A DNA stretch of 63,467 bases from an uncultured beta proteobacterium (GCA_903828665.1 CAIKMZ010000147.1:1-63467); one strand, 5' to 3'. Shown: positions 19,888 to 35,242, counted from the first letter of the stretch. A program made the numbers and translations. The notes: generated by a model not told the origin, from the sequence alone.

Positions 19888-20405
19888 TGAACCAATTTCT
19901 CAATCGATGCGGTGCCAGCATTTTGCTGGGAGGATTGCTTGTCTCGGCACAGGTTCAGGCACAGGAGTTCCGGATCGGCTTTGTCAGCACCGATCGGATC
20001 TTTAAGGAAGCCAGCACGGCCAAGACGGCCCAGGGCAAACTGGAGCAGGAGTTCGCCAAGCGTGAGAAGGATCTGGTCGATCTTCAGGTCAATCTGAAGT
20101 CGCTGGCGGACAAGTTCGAGCGGGAAGCCCCGACGCTGCCCGAGAGCCAGCGGGCTAGCCGCCAGAAGCAGCTCGTGGACCAGGACCGGGAGTTCCAGCG
20201 CAAGCGCCGCGAGTTCCAGGAGGACCTCAACTCCCGCAAGAACGAGGAATTGCAGCAGGTGCTCGAGCGCGCCAACAAGGTTGTCAAACAGGTGGCCGAG
20301 GCTGAAAAGTACGACATGATTCTGCAAGAGGCGGTCTACGTCAATCCCAAGCACGACATCACCGACAAGGTCATCAAGGCATTGAATTCGGGCGCGGCCA
20401 AGTAA
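19887..20405 (+). CDS. skp: OmpH/Skp family periplasmic chaperone
   Basis: Periplasmic holdase that carries unfolded outer-membrane proteins to the BAM complex. The 172-residue precursor has a signal peptide with likely cleavage after A25 (VQA/QEF). Its long charged helical (coiled-coil) middle between about residues 45 and 140 forms the tentacles of the family. The ATG overlaps the bamA stop by one base, indicating coupling. Confidence 0.94.
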   Translation: MNQFLNRCGASILLGGLLVSAQVQAQEFRIGFVSTDRIFKEASTAKTAQGKLEQEFAKREKDLVDLQVNLKSLADKFEREAPTLPESQRASRQKQLVDQDREFQRKRREFQEDLNSRKNEELQQVLERANKVVKQVAEAEKYDMILQEAVYVNPKHDITDKVIKALNSGAAK

Positions 20406-20426
20406 AGCACGCAAGGCATGTGAAGC

Positions 20427-21431
20427 GTGGCTTTCAGTCTGGGTTTCATTGTCGAGCGTCTTGGCGGCGAGTTGCATGGCAACCCGGAACTCCTGATCGA
20501 AGGCCTGGCGCCGCTTGAGTCGGCCAGTTCAGCACAGCTGAGTTTCCTCAGCAATCCCAAGTACCAGAGTCAACTCTGCGCCTCCCGCGCCGGCTGCATC
20601 ATTGTCAGCCCCCAGATGCGCGAGACGGCGCTGCTGCGCGGTGCCTGCATCGTGGCGCAGCAGCCGTATCTTTATTTTGCCCGGGTCACCCAGCTCTGGA
20701 AGAAGAGCCAGGCCCAGCCGCAGGAAGCGCTGCGCCATCCCAGCGCGGTGATTCATCCGCAGGCCGTTGTCGATCCGAGCGCCCGCATCGGCGCCCTGTG
20801 CGTGATCGAACGCGGTGCCCGCATCGGCGCCGACACCGTGCTCAAGTCGCGCGTCACGGTCGGGGAAGACTGCATCATCGGCGCGCGCTGCCTGCTGCAT
20901 CCGGGTGTCGTCATCGGCGCCGACGGTTTCGGCTTTGCCCCCAATGCCGGCGCCTGGGAGAAGATCGAGCAGCTTGGCGCCGTGCGCATCGGCGATGACG
21001 TGGAGATCGGCGCCAATACCTGCATCGACCGTGGCGCCCTGCAGGACACGATGATCGGGGACGGCGTCAAGCTCGACAACCTGATCCAGATCGGCCACAA
21101 CGTGCGCATCGGTAAGAACACCGCCATGGCGGGCTGCGTCGGCGTCGCCGGTAGCGCGATCATCGGCGCCCACTGCACGATCGGCGGCGCCGCCAACATC
21201 CTGGGGCACCTTGAACTCGCCGATGGTGTCAACATCTCGGTGGCGTCGGTTGTGACACGCTCGATTCTCAAGCCCGGTCATTACACGGGCATTTTTCCGA
21301 TCGACGAGAACGCGGCCTGGGAAAAGAACGCCGCGTCGCTCAAACAACTGCACGGCCTGCGCGCGCGCGTACGCGCGCTGGAAGATAAACTCAAGGCGTT
21401 GAACCCTGCAGGACCGTCCGACGCACCGTAA
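20427..21431 (+). CDS. lpxD: UDP-3-O-(3-hydroxyacyl)glucosamine N-acyltransferase
   Basis: Third step of lipid A synthesis. The 334-residue protein has an N-terminal uridine-binding domain followed by many hexapeptide repeats of the left-handed beta-helix. The catalytic histidine is likely H224 in [10 protein letters not shown]. The start is a GTG at 20427, 21 bp after skp. It is followed by fabZ, lpxA and lpxB in the standard order. Confidence 0.97.
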   Translation: MAFSLGFIVERLGGELHGNPELLIEGLAPLESASSAQLSFLSNPKYQSQLCASRAGCIIVSPQMRETALLRGACIVAQQPYLYFARVTQLWKKSQAQPQEALRHPSAVIHPQAVVDPSARIGALCVIERGARIGADTVLKSRVTVGEDCIIGARCLLHPGVVIGADGFGFAPNAGAWEKIEQLGAVRIGDDVEIGANTCIDRGALQDTMIGDGVKLDNLIQIGHNVRIGKNTAMAGCVGVAGSAIIGAHCTIGGAANILGHLELADGVNISVASVVTRSILKPGHYTGIFPIDENAAWEKNAASLKQLHGLRARVRALEDKLKALNPAGPSDAP

Positions 21432-21520
21432 GCGGCGTCGCAGGTTCCTGAATTACCCTGAAACCGGTGGCGCGAACTGGCGCCAAATCTCTCCAACCCT
21501 GTTCCGAGTCAACTCAAGCC

Positions 21521-21961
21521 ATGATGGACATCCACAAAATTCTCAAGCAACTGCCGCATCGCTATCCGTTCCTGCTGGTGGACCGGGTGCTTGAACTCGA
21601 CAAGGGCAAGCGCATCAAGGCGCTGAAGAATGTCACGATCAACGAGCCGTTCTTCGAAGGCCATTTCCCGAACCGCCCGGTGATGCCCGGGGTGCTGATG
21701 CTCGAAGCGCTGGCGCAAGCGTCGGCCCTGCTGTCCTTCGACGCACTCGGTGCCTCGCCCGATGACAAGATGATCTACTACTTTGCCGGCATGGATGCGG
21801 TGCGTTTTCGCCGGCCGGTGGAGCCGGGCGATCAGCTGATCCTGGAGGCTGAACTGCTGCGCATGAAGGCCGGCATCTTCAAGTTCAAGACGCGTGCCCT
21901 GGTCGGTGAGGAACTGGCGGTGGAAGCGGAGTTGACCTGCGCCGTGCGCGCCATCAAGTAA
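21521..21961 (+). CDS. fabZ: 3-hydroxyacyl-[acyl-carrier-protein] dehydratase FabZ
   Basis: Hot-dog fold dehydratase of fatty acid elongation. At 146 residues it has [11 protein letters not shown] near the N-terminus and the active-site region [15 protein letters not shown] with H48, and E62. The start at 21521 gives the family N-terminus [16 protein letters not shown]; an in-frame extension to 21467 is not conserved-looking. The 89 bp before it hold only a short GGCGC/GCGCC repeat. Confidence 0.97.
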   Translation: MMDIHKILKQLPHRYPFLLVDRVLELDKGKRIKALKNVTINEPFFEGHFPNRPVMPGVLMLEALAQASALLSFDALGASPDDKMIYYFAGMDAVRFRRPVEPGDQLILEAELLRMKAGIFKFKTRALVGEELAVEAELTCAVRAIK

Positions 21962-21971
21962 GGGGCGCCGC

Positions 21972-22766
21972 ATGACAGCGATCCATTCAACCGCCCTTGT
22001 CGATCCTGCGGCTGAGCTCGATGATTCCGTCGCGGTCGGGCCATACACGGTGATCGGCGCGCATGTCAGGGTCGGTGCCGGCACCACGATCGGCGCTCAT
22101 TGCGTGATCGAAGGCCACACCACAATCGGCCGCGACAACCGCATCTTCCAGTTCAATTCGCTTGGGGCTATCCCGCAGGACAAGAAGTACGGCGGCGAGC
22201 CCTGCGCCTTGGTCATCGGTGACCGCAACACGGTTCGCGAGTTCTGCACCTTCAATATCGGATCGCCCGGCGACCTCGGTGTGACGCGGATCGGCGACGA
22301 CAACTGGATCATGGCCTACACGCATATCGCGCATGACTGCCAGATTGCCAACAACACGACGCTGGCCAACAACACCACGCTCGGCGGCCATGTCCATATC
22401 GGGCCGTGGGTGACGGTTGGCGGATTGACCGGCATTCACCAGTTCGTGAAGGTCGGTGCGCACGCCATGGTCGGCTTCGCCAGCGCCGTCTCGCAGGACG
22501 TGCCGCCTTTCATGCTGGTGGACGGCAATCCGCTTGCGGTGCGCGGCGTCAACAGCATCGGTCTGCGCCGGCGTGACTTCAACGCCGAGCGGCTCGCCGC
22601 GGTCAAGGCCATGCACAAGGCCTTGTACCGGGAAGACCTGACACTGCAGGCGGCCAAACTGCGCATCGCCGACCTGGCCATCAGCAGTCCTGCCGCGGCA
22701 CCCGATGTCGAGTTGATGCTGTCGTTTCTGGACCAGTCCTCACCCACGCGCGGCATCGCCCGCTGA
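21972..22766 (+). CDS. lpxA: Acyl-ACP--UDP-N-acetylglucosamine O-acyltransferase
   Basis: First committed step of lipid A synthesis. The 264-residue protein has repeated hexapeptide units through the first two thirds, with the catalytic histidine H121 in [11 protein letters not shown] (E. coli His125), and a helical C-terminus. The start codon is 10 bp after fabZ. Confidence 0.98.
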   Translation: MTAIHSTALVDPAAELDDSVAVGPYTVIGAHVRVGAGTTIGAHCVIEGHTTIGRDNRIFQFNSLGAIPQDKKYGGEPCALVIGDRNTVREFCTFNIGSPGDLGVTRIGDDNWIMAYTHIAHDCQIANNTTLANNTTLGGHVHIGPWVTVGGLTGIHQFVKVGAHAMVGFASAVSQDVPPFMLVDGNPLAVRGVNSIGLRRRDFNAERLAAVKAMHKALYREDLTLQAAKLRIADLAISSPAAAPDVELMLSFLDQSSPTRGIAR

Positions 22767-22780
22767 CGGACAGGCTGCGC

Positions 22781-23974
22781 ATGACCGAAGCGAACGCTGC
22801 ATCGGCTGGCGCAATGCAGCCGGCCGATCCATGCTTTGCCATGGTGGCGGGCGAGGCCTCGGGCGACCTGCTGGCGGGCTTGCTGCTCGACGGACTGCGC
22901 GAGCGCTGGCCGTCTCTGCAGGCGGTCGGTATCGGCGGGCCGCAGATGCGCGAGCGCGGCTTTGAAGCCTGGTGGCCGCACGACAAGCTTTCGGTGCACG
23001 GCTTCGGCTGGGAAGTGCTGCGGCGTTTTCGCGAAATCCTCGGCATACGCAATCAGCTCAAGGCCCGTTTGCTGCAGCAGCGTCCGGCTGTCTTCATCGG
23101 CGTCGATGCCCCCGACTTCAATCTCGACCTGGAAGCCGCACTGCGCCAGCAGGGTATCAAGACGGTGCATTTTGTCGCGCCCTCGTTCTGGGCCTGGCGC
23201 GCCAAGCGGGTCGAAAAAATCCGTGCCAGTGTCGACCACGTGCTGTGCATCTTTCCATTCGAGCCGGCCTTGCTGGCACAGCACGGCATTGCCGCCACCT
23301 ATGTCGGGCACCCGTTGGCCAACGTCATTCCGATGCAGCCGGACAAGTCTGGCGCGCGCTCGCAACTGGGCCTGGCACCCGGCGATCAGGTGATTGCCAT
23401 CCTGCCCGGCAGTCGCGGCTCCGAGGTGCGCAATCTGGCCTTGCGCTTCTTCCAGGCGGCAGTCCTGTTGCAGCAGGCGCGGCCGGCGCTCAAATTCGTG
23501 GTGCCGGCGATACCGTCGCTGAAGGCGGAAATCGAGCGCGCGGCGATGGCCTGCGGCACGCTGCGGCATCTGCAGATCGTCGAGGGACAGTCGCATACCG
23601 TGCTGGCGGCCTGTGACGCGACGCTGATCGCCAGCGGCACGGCGACGCTGGAGGCGGCGCTGTTCAAGCGGCCCATGGTGATCGCCTACCGCATGAGCTG
23701 GCTGTCGTGGCAACTGGTGCGCCGGCGCATGCTGCAACCCTGGGTCGGCCTGCCCAACATCCTGTGCCGCGATTTTGTCGTGCCCGAACTGCTGCAGGAT
23801 GCGGCGACACCGCGGGCCTTGGCCGACGCCGTGCTGGCTTGGCTCGATGCCCCACGGCAGGCGCCGCAAAAGCTGGCCGCCCTGCAGGAACGATTTTCCG
23901 CGCTGCATGTACAGTTGCAGCGCGACACCCCTCGACTAGCCGCCCATGCGATCCAGCAAGTACTCCAGAGTTGA
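22781..23974 (+). CDS. lpxB: Lipid-A-disaccharide synthase
   Basis: Glycosyltransferase that joins UDP-2,3-diacylglucosamine and lipid X. The 397-residue protein has the N-terminal signature VAGEASGD at 22-29 and the [10 protein letters not shown] nucleotide-binding loop in the C-terminal half. Its 3' end overlaps rnhB by 29 bp if the rnhB ATG at 23946 is right. Confidence 0.97.
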   Translation: MTEANAASAGAMQPADPCFAMVAGEASGDLLAGLLLDGLRERWPSLQAVGIGGPQMRERGFEAWWPHDKLSVHGFGWEVLRRFREILGIRNQLKARLLQQRPAVFIGVDAPDFNLDLEAALRQQGIKTVHFVAPSFWAWRAKRVEKIRASVDHVLCIFPFEPALLAQHGIAATYVGHPLANVIPMQPDKSGARSQLGLAPGDQVIAILPGSRGSEVRNLALRFFQAAVLLQQARPALKFVVPAIPSLKAEIERAAMACGTLRHLQIVEGQSHTVLAACDATLIASGTATLEAALFKRPMVIAYRMSWLSWQLVRRRMLQPWVGLPNILCRDFVVPELLQDAATPRALADAVLAWLDAPRQAPQKLAALQERFSALHVQLQRDTPRLAAHAIQQVLQS

Positions 23975-24578
23975 GCCCATCGGCCGATGGCAGACCACCC
24001 TGAATTGGTCCGTTGAAGGATTGACGGCCGGGGTCGACGAGGCCGGGCGCGGCCCGCTGGCCGGTCCGGTGGTGGCCGCGGCAGTGATACTGGACGACCT
24101 CAAGCCGATCAAGGGTCTGGCCGACTCCAAGGTGCTGAGCGCTTCGCGCCGCGAAAAGCTGTTCGACGAAATCCGCGCCAAGGCTCTGTGCTGCTCGATC
24201 GCCGAGGCCAGCGTCGAAGAGATCGATCAGCTCAACATCCTGCAGGCCACGCTGCTGGCCATGCGCCGCGCGGTCGAAGGCCTGCGGCTCAAGCCGACCA
24301 AGGTGCTGGTGGACGGCAACCGCCTGCCGGTGCTCGATGTGCTGGCCGAGGCCATCGTCAAGGGCGATGCCACGGTGCCGTCGATCTCGGCGGCCTCCAT
24401 CCTGGCCAAGGTGCAGCGAGACCGCTGGTGCGCCGAGCTCGACGTCCAGTACCCGCAATACGGCTTTGCCCGGCACAAGGGCTATGGCACGGCCGAACAC
24501 CTGGCGGCCCTGCGCGCGCATGGCGCCTGTCCCGAGCATCGAAGGACTTTTCGTCCGGTCACCGAGGTCTTGCGATGA
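23946..24578 (+). CDS. rnhB: Ribonuclease HII
   Basis: Cleaves RNA in RNA/DNA hybrids, including single ribonucleotides in DNA. The 210-residue protein has the type-2 signature with catalytic acids D31 and E32 in [14 protein letters not shown]. The ATG at 23946 lies inside lpxB. Homologues often start closer to the signature, but no later ATG, GTG or well-placed TTG with a ribosome binding site is evident. Its stop overlaps the next gene (ATGA). Confidence 0.95.
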   Translation: MRSSKYSRVEPIGRWQTTLNWSVEGLTAGVDEAGRGPLAGPVVAAAVILDDLKPIKGLADSKVLSASRREKLFDEIRAKALCCSIAEASVEEIDQLNILQATLLAMRRAVEGLRLKPTKVLVDGNRLPVLDVLAEAIVKGDATVPSISAASILAKVQRDRWCAELDVQYPQYGFARHKGYGTAEHLAALRAHGACPEHRRTFRPVTEVLR

Positions 24579-25372
24579 CAGCTCCAGTGGTCCAGCGCAT
24601 CACGTCGCGCGACAACCCCTTGCTCAAGACGCTGCGCCGCCTGACGCAGGACAGCAGCGCCTACCGCAAGCTGGGCCAGGTCTGGGTCGAGGGCGATCAC
24701 CTGTGCCGTGCCGCGCACGAGCGCGGCGTGCAGCCCCTGACTGCCGTGTTCTCGGAGTCGTTCTGGTCGCAGGCGAATGCGCAGTGGGCCGGCGCGGCGC
24801 GCCAGAACCTTGTGCTGGCTGATGCGCTGTTCGCCGGCATCAGCGCCCTGGAATCCCCCGCGAGCATGGGCTTTGTGCTGGAGCTTGCGCCACCGGCCGC
24901 CCTGCAGGCCGCTGCGCCGTCCGTCATTTTGGACCGCGTGCAGGACGCCGGCAACGTCGGCTCCATCCTGCGCAGCGCCGGTGCCTTTGGCTTCAAGCAG
25001 ATCATCGCGATCAAGGGCACGGCTGCGCTGTGGAGCCCCAAGGTGCTGCGCGCCGGCATGGGCGCGCATTGGGGCTTGGATCTGATCGAAGGCGTGGCCT
25101 TGTCCGATCTCGGCGCGCTGACGCTGCCGATCATCGTGACCAGTTCGCACCGCGGTGCCTTTCTGCACGAGGCGCTGCGCGAGCAGACGCTGCCGTTTCC
25201 CTGTGCCTGGGCGCTCGGGCACGAAGGGCAGGGCGTCGCCGCCGAACTCGAAGCGCTGGCCGGCCTGCACGTGCGCATTGCCCAGCCCGGCGGCGAGGAA
25301 TCGCTCAACGTCGCCGCCGCCGCCGCCATTTGCCTGCACGCGAGTGCGACAGTGGCCACCCCTCGGCTATAA
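24575..25372 (+). CDS. TrmH/SpoU family RNA 2'-O-methyltransferase
   Basis: SPOUT-class RNA methyltransferase of 265 residues. It has an N-terminal substrate-binding region ([15 protein letters not shown]) and the knotted SpoU domain with the three family motifs around [32 protein letters not shown] and [14 protein letters not shown]. Whether it acts on tRNA or 23S rRNA cannot be decided from sequence. It overlaps rnhB by 4 bp, and the carAB promoter lies in its 3' end. Confidence 0.92.
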   Translation: MTAPVVQRITSRDNPLLKTLRRLTQDSSAYRKLGQVWVEGDHLCRAAHERGVQPLTAVFSESFWSQANAQWAGAARQNLVLADALFAGISALESPASMGFVLELAPPAALQAAAPSVILDRVQDAGNVGSILRSAGAFGFKQIIAIKGTAALWSPKVLRAGMGAHWGLDLIEGVALSDLGALTLPIIVTSSHRGAFLHEALREQTLPFPCAWALGHEGQGVAAELEALAGLHVRIAQPGGEESLNVAAAAAICLHASATVATPRL

Positions 25373-25373
25373 T
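25346..25373 (+). promoter_or_regulatory. carAB promoter
   Basis: A perfect -10 TATAAT (25368-25373) lies 16 bp after GCGACA (25346-25351, four of six consensus bases). Transcription would start near 25380, giving a leader of about 118 nt before the carA start. The leader has no strong hairpin that I can see. Confidence 0.6.
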
Positions 25374-25497
25374 TAGGCGCCTCACCGCACCCGGTACGCC
25401 TAGCGCACGCTCACCAGCCACTTCCCTCGACAAAGCAAGCCAAGAACTGTCTCTTGTGCGCGCGTGGGTGTACCTGAAACCCCATCCGGAGAACCCA

Positions 25498-26692
25498 GTG
25501 CTTTTGTCTTTACAGGGAACATGTCCCCCCGCCATCCTGGCGCTCGCAGACGGCACGGTGTTTGTTGGCAATTCCATCGGAGCCAGTGGCTCCACCGTCG
25601 GCGAAGTGGTGTTCAACACCGCCATGACCGGCTACCAGGAAATCCTCACAGACCCGAGCTACTGCCAGCAGATCGTCACGCTGACCTACCCGCACATCGG
25701 CAACTACGGCGTCAATGCCGAAGACGTCGAAGCGGCGCGCGTTCATGCCGCCGGCCTGATCATCAAGGACCTGCCGCTGGTGATGTCCAATTTCCGCGCT
25801 GGCATGACGCTGTCGCAGTACCTGCTGCAACAGAACACCGTTGCCATCGCCAATCTTGACACGCGCCAGCTTACGCGTCACCTGCGCACCCATGGCGCGC
25901 AGAACGGCTGCATTCTGGCCCTGCCGGCCGGTGCTGCCGTCACGCAGGCGGCGATCGACCAGGCGCGCGCGCTGGCGCAGGCAGCCCCAAGCATGGCCGG
26001 CACTGATCTGGCCAAGGTGGTCTCGACGAAGAGCCCTTATGCCTGGACGCAAACCGAGTGGCAACTGGCGCACGCGCAGCTGCAGGGCAGGCCCGGCTAT
26101 GGTGAACAGTCGGATGCGAAGTTTCATGTGGTTGCCTACGATTTCGGCGTCAAGTTCAACATCCTGCGCATGCTCGCCGAGCGCGGTTGCCGCGTCACGG
26201 TGGTGCCGGCACAGACCAGCGCGGCCGAGGTTCTCAAGCACCAGCCCGACGGCATCTTCCTGAGCAATGGTCCCGGCGACCCCGAGCCCTGCGACTACGC
26301 CATCTCGGCCGTGGCGACGCTGATCGACACCGGCATCCCGACCTTCGGCATCTGCCTGGGGCATCAGATCATGGCGCTGGCCAGCGGCGCGCGCACCTTC
26401 AAGATGAAGTTCGGCCACCACGGCGCCAACCATCCGGTGAAGAACCTGGACAGCGGCCGGGTCAGCATCACGAGCCAGAACCACGGTTTTGCCGTGGACG
26501 AAAGGACCTTGCCCGCCAATCTGCGCGCCACACACGTCAGCCTGTTCGACGGCACGCTGCAGGGACTGGAGCGCACCGACCGGCCGGCCTTCTGCTTCCA
26601 GGGCCACCCGGAAGCCTCGCCGGGGCCGCACGATATCGCCTATTTGTTTGACCGCTTCACTGCGCTGATGGGGCAAGCCCAGGAGAAGAAGA

Positions 26693-26700
<8 letters not shown>
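25498..26700 (+). CDS. carA: Carbamoyl-phosphate synthase small (glutaminase) subunit
   Basis: Hydrolyses glutamine and channels ammonia to CarB for arginine and pyrimidine synthesis. From the GTG at 25498 (preceded by GGAG) it is 400 residues. The N-terminal domain begins [19 protein letters not shown], and the class-I amidotransferase domain has nucleophile C286 in FGICLGHQ and the later GHPEASPGP histidine/glutamate. An open frame continues upstream, but the ribosome binding site fixes the start. It overlaps carB by 8 bp. Confidence 0.98.
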
Positions 26701-29980
<3,280 letters not shown>

Positions 29981-30053
29981 GCCATGCTGACAATCGCGGC
30001 ATAATCGCGGCAAACTGGTGCGCGCAGCACTGGGTCCCGCAACATGAACAACG

Positions 30054-30082
30054 CCGCCGCGCGGCAACGCGCGGCGGTTTCC
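30054..30082 (+). terminator. Intrinsic terminator after carB
   Basis: A perfect 10-bp GC stem (CCGCCGCGCG 30054-30063 with CGCGCGGCGG 30068-30077) capped by a GCAA tetraloop is followed by TTTCC and more T-rich sequence. It separates carAB from greA. Confidence 0.75.
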
Positions 30083-30117
30083 TTTTGTATTTTTGAATAA
30101 ACCGAACGGAGCAGGAC

Positions 30118-30594
30118 GTGGCTACCATTCCCATCACCAAACGCGGCGCTGCAAAGCTCAAGGCCGAACTGCACAAGCTCAAGACGGTGGACCGTCCCTG
30201 GGTCATCAACGCCATCGCCGAGGCGCGTGCCCAGGGCGACCTGAGCGAAAACGCCGAGTACGAGGTTGCCAAGGACCGCCAGGGCTTCATCGAGGGACGG
30301 ATCCAGGAGATCGAAGGCAAGCTCTCGGCCAGCCAGATCATCGAACCGGCTGACCTCAATGCGGGCGGGCGCGTCGTTTTCGGCGCCACGGTGAAGCTTG
30401 AGGACGTGGCCTCCGGCAGCATGGTGACCTACCAGATCGTCGGCGAAGACGAGGCCGACATCAAGCTGGGTCTGATCAACATCGGCAGTCCGATCGCCCG
30501 CGCCATGATCGGCAAGGAAGAGGGCGACAGCGTCGAGGTGCAGGCACCCGGCGGCATCAAGCACTACGAAGTGGTTGCGGTCAGCTACGTCTGA
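30118..30594 (+). CDS. greA: Transcription elongation factor GreA
   Basis: Binds the RNA polymerase secondary channel and stimulates cleavage of backtracked transcripts. The 158-residue protein has the N-terminal coiled-coil hairpin with its acidic tip region (AEARAQGDLSENAEYEVAK) and the C-terminal FKBP-like domain. The start is GTG at 30118 behind GGAG. It lies after the carB terminator, so it should have its own promoter; none was clear. Confidence 0.98.
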   Translation: MATIPITKRGAAKLKAELHKLKTVDRPWVINAIAEARAQGDLSENAEYEVAKDRQGFIEGRIQEIEGKLSASQIIEPADLNAGGRVVFGATVKLEDVASGSMVTYQIVGEDEADIKLGLINIGSPIARAMIGKEEGDSVEVQAPGGIKHYEVVAVSYV

Positions 30595-30605
30595 GCGCCA
30601 GGCTG

Positions 30606-31031
30606 ATGTCACGTCTTTCCGTCTGGGTTGCGGCGCTGTGGTGGTGCAGCCTGGGTCTGATCGGCCTGCTGGTTGTGCCGTTGTTGTTCATTCACCTGCC
30701 GACGCCGGCGATGGCCGGCAGCATGGCCGCCAAACTGTTTCAGGCCCAGACCTGGCTGTCGGTGGTCTGCGGTCTGTTGTTGTTGCTGGGAACGCGCGCC
30801 AAGCGCGCGGACGTGCTGGCGCCGGTTGCGCTGGATGCCGTCCCGTTCATCGTGGGCGGCATGCTGCTGGCGCTCCTGTCGGAGTTTGCGGTGGCGCCGC
30901 ACATTGTGGCGCGCGAGAACCTGCGCCTGTGGCACAACGTCGGCACCGCGATGTTCGCCTTGCAGTGGCTGTGTGCGGGCAGGATTTTCTGGAAGCTGAC
31001 GCCGCCCTCGCCGGATGGCGCCCGAGACTGA
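30606..31031 (+). CDS. DUF4149 domain membrane protein
   Basis: Small hydrophobic protein of 141 residues with about four membrane segments (roughly 7-29, 42-61, 72-93 and 108-130). It resembles the DUF4149/TMEM205-like family, whose function is unknown. It starts 11 bp after greA and is probably cotranscribed. It is convergent with yhbY. Confidence 0.8.
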   Translation: MSRLSVWVAALWWCSLGLIGLLVVPLLFIHLPTPAMAGSMAAKLFQAQTWLSVVCGLLLLLGTRAKRADVLAPVALDAVPFIVGGMLLALLSEFAVAPHIVARENLRLWHNVGTAMFALQWLCAGRIFWKLTPPSPDGARD

Positions 31032-31047
31032 CCGTCGCCGGCAGACT

Positions 31048-31521
31048 TCAGGTCTGGCTGCGTTTCTTGATGCTGATTTGCTTGGGCTTGGCGCGCTTGA
31101 TCTGGCCGCCTGAGGTCAGGCGTTGATTGCCGAGCACGCGCAGGGTTTTGACTTCGGGGCGCTGGCCGCCGCGCTTGCTGTACTTGAGGACCTTGAAGTC
31201 GCGCGGACCCGGCATGCGGTCTTCGTCAACCGCTTTTTCACGCTCGGGCATGGGACGCCAGAGCACCAGGAGTTTGCCGATGTGTTGGATCGGCGCGGCG
31301 CCCAGTTCGTCGGCGAGAGTCTGAAACATGGCTTCGCGGGCAGCGCGGTCGTCGGAGAAGACGCGAACCTTGATCAGGCCGTGGGCGTTCAGGGCGGCGT
31401 CGGCTTCCTTCTTGACAGCGGCGGTGAGCCCGTCACCGCCGACCATCACGACCGGGTCGAGGTGGTGAGCTTGCGCACGGTATTCTTTGCGTTGGGCAGG
31501 GGTCAATTGAATTTGGGGCAT
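31048..31521 (-). CDS. yhbY: YhbY family CRM-domain RNA-binding protein
   Basis: CRM-domain protein linked to assembly of the 50S ribosomal subunit. The 157-residue protein has the CRM core near the N-terminus (LTPAQRKEYRAQAHHLDPVV and the GLIKVRV strand) and a longer, basic C-terminal tail than the ~97-residue E. coli YhbY. The start at 31521 gives the family N-terminus MPQIQLTPAQRK. It is divergent from rlmE with only 28 bp between start codons. Confidence 0.9.
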   Translation of the reverse strand: MPQIQLTPAQRKEYRAQAHHLDPVVMVGGDGLTAAVKKEADAALNAHGLIKVRVFSDDRAAREAMFQTLADELGAAPIQHIGKLLVLWRPMPEREKAVDEDRMPGPRDFKVLKYSKRGGQRPEVKTLRVLGNQRLTSGGQIKRAKPKQISIKKRSQT

Positions 31522-31549
31522 GGCCTTATTATCGGTTACGAAGGCAAAA

Positions 31550-32224
31550 ATGAAAGTCAACACCAAAAGCAGCAAAGTCAACCGGGCGTGGATCAACGAC
31601 CACGTCAACGACCCCTATGTCAAACTGGCCAAGCTGGAAGGCTACCGTGCCCGGGCCGCGTACAAGCTCAAGGAGATCGACGAGGCGCAGCATCTGATCA
31701 AGCCGGGGCAGCTGGTGGTCGATCTCGGCTCCACCCCTGGCGCCTGGAGCCAGTATGTGCGGCGCCGGATGTCGCCCAAGACCGGCGCCAGCGGGGGCGC
31801 GGCGGTCGGGGAACTCAACGGCACCATCATCGCGCTCGACATCCTGCCGATGGAACCGATCGAGGGGGTCCACTTCCTGCAGGGCGATTTTCGCGAGCCG
31901 GAGATGCTTCAGCGTCTGGCCGACCAGATGCAGGGCCTGTTGGCCGATGTCGTGGTGTCGGACATGGCACCCAATCTGTCGGGCATCGCCTCGGCCGACG
32001 CGGCCCGCGTGGAGGAACTGGTGGAACTCGCGATCGAGTTCGCGCAAACCCACATGAAGAAGCAGGGTACGCTGGTGGCCAAGGTCTTTCATGGCGGCGG
32101 CTACGACCCCCTGGTCAAGCGCTTTCGGGAAACCTTTTTGGTCGTCAAGCCGTTCAAGCCGAAGGCCTCGCGCGACAAGTCCTCCGAAACCTTTCTGCTG
32201 GGCATTGGCCTGAAACCGCTCTGA
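31550..32224 (+). CDS. rlmE: 23S rRNA Um2552 2'-O-methyltransferase RlmE (FtsJ)
   Basis: Methylates U2552 in the A loop of 23S rRNA, a late step of 50S assembly. The 224-residue protein has the SAM-binding motif VVDLGSTPGAWSQ, the DVVVSDMAPNLSG acidic motif and the VAKVFHGGG lysine motif of the K-D-K-E family. An inserted glycine/alanine stretch (KTGASGGAAVGEL) sits after the first motif. The start at 31550 gives MKVNTKSSKVNRAW. It precedes ftsH as in E. coli. Confidence 0.96.
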   Translation: MKVNTKSSKVNRAWINDHVNDPYVKLAKLEGYRARAAYKLKEIDEAQHLIKPGQLVVDLGSTPGAWSQYVRRRMSPKTGASGGAAVGELNGTIIALDILPMEPIEGVHFLQGDFREPEMLQRLADQMQGLLADVVVSDMAPNLSGIASADAARVEELVELAIEFAQTHMKKQGTLVAKVFHGGGYDPLVKRFRETFLVVKPFKPKASRDKSSETFLLGIGLKPL

Positions 32225-32280
32225 GTCCGTGGTATTTGTGCGCCCCGCAGCAGGAAAACCTCACTCGGGACGGCCTTAAT

Positions 32281-32308
32281 CTTGAAACGCCTAAAATGAG
32301 TCCCATCT
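32281..32308 (+). promoter_or_regulatory. Sigma-32 (RpoH) type heat-shock promoter for ftsH
   Basis: CTTGAAA (32281-32287) and CCCATCT (32302-32308) are separated by 14 bp, a near-consensus match to the E. coli sigma-32 pattern CTTGAA-N13-15-CCCCATnT. It lies 45 bp upstream of the ftsH start. In E. coli the rlmE-ftsH region is heat-shock controlled, so the placement fits. Confidence 0.7.
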
Positions 32309-32352
32309 GTGCCTAGTTATCTCTCTTACCTGCTTCCCTACTGGAGCCTCGC

Positions 32353-34272
<1,920 letters not shown>

Positions 34273-34294
34273 GCAGTTCATTCCTTGATACTTG

Positions 34295-34318
34295 AACGGG
34301 GCTGCGAGGCCCCGTTTT
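34295..34318 (+). terminator. Intrinsic terminator after ftsH
   Basis: An 8-bp perfect stem (AACGGGGC 34295-34302 with GCCCCGTT 34309-34316), 6-nt loop, ending in TTTT. It lies 23 bp after the ftsH stop and before folP. Confidence 0.75.
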
Positions 34319-34344
34319 CACGCCCAGATTACGATCACCCCGCC

Positions 34345-35205
34345 ATGCAGTGGAAGACAACCCGCTTTGATATCGACCTGAGTCGACCCCAGGTGATGGG
34401 CATCGTCAACGTCACGCCGGATTCATTCTCCGATGGCGGCGCGCATGACACGACGAAAGCGGCCCTGCAGCACTGCGAGGCGCTGCTGCGCGACGGTGCC
34501 GACATGCTCGACATCGGCGGAGAGTCGACGCGCCCGGGTGCTGATCCCTTGTCGCTGGCCGATGAACTGGCGCGTGTGCTGCCCGTAGTGCGCGAAGCCG
34601 TCAAACTCGGTGTGCCGGTCTCGGTTGACACTTACAAACCGAAAGTGATGCAGTCGGTGCTGGCGCTCGGCGCCGACATCATCAACGACATCTGGGCCTT
34701 GCGCTGGCGCGCGTCCGATGCCGCGCTCGGCGAGCCCGACGCGATGCAGGTCGTTGCCGCGCATGCGCGCTGCGGCATTTGCCTCATGCACATGCACCGC
34801 GAGCCCCGCACCATGCAGGTCGAGCCGATGACGGGTGATGTCGTACCCCAGGTGCGCGAATTCCTCGAACGCATGGCACAAACCCTGCAGGAGCGAGGCG
34901 TGCACAAGGACCGGATCGTGCTCGACCCGGGCATTGGCTTCGGCAAGACCGTGGCGCAGAACTTTGCCTTGCTCTCGCGCCAGCGCGAACTGCTCGCGGG
35001 CGGCCATGCGCTGCTGGCCGGCTGGTCGCGCAAGTCCTCGCTGGCCGGCATGGGCGGCGATGGCTCGACCCTGCCGCCGGCACAGCGCCTGGTGCCCAGC
35101 GTGGCGGCAGCGCTGCTGGCGGTCGAGCGCGGTGCTGCAGTCGTGCGCGTGCACGATGTGCGCGAGACCGTGCAGGCCTTGCGTGTTTTGCGCGCCCTAG
35201 AATGA
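34345..35205 (+). CDS. folP: Dihydropteroate synthase
   Basis: Condenses p-aminobenzoate with a pterin diphosphate in folate synthesis; target of sulfonamides. The 286-residue protein has GIVNVTPDSFSDGG at 19-32 and the GGESTRPGA loop, both family signatures, and GWSRKSSL near residue 230. The start at 34345 gives MQWKTTRFDIDL. It sits between ftsH and glmM, the common proteobacterial order. Confidence 0.97.
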   Translation: MQWKTTRFDIDLSRPQVMGIVNVTPDSFSDGGAHDTTKAALQHCEALLRDGADMLDIGGESTRPGADPLSLADELARVLPVVREAVKLGVPVSVDTYKPKVMQSVLALGADIINDIWALRWRASDAALGEPDAMQVVAAHARCGICLMHMHREPRTMQVEPMTGDVVPQVREFLERMAQTLQERGVHKDRIVLDPGIGFGKTVAQNFALLSRQRELLAGGHALLAGWSRKSSLAGMGGDGSTLPPAQRLVPSVAAALLAVERGAAVVRVHDVRETVQALRVLRALE

Positions 35206-35242
35206 GGCACATGGCATACCCAATGGGGAGTGAGAAGAAAAA

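Noticed and set aside
21432..21520. GGCGC/GCGCC repeat between lpxD and fabZ
   Set aside because: Five base pairs in GC-rich sequence with no T-run; likely chance.
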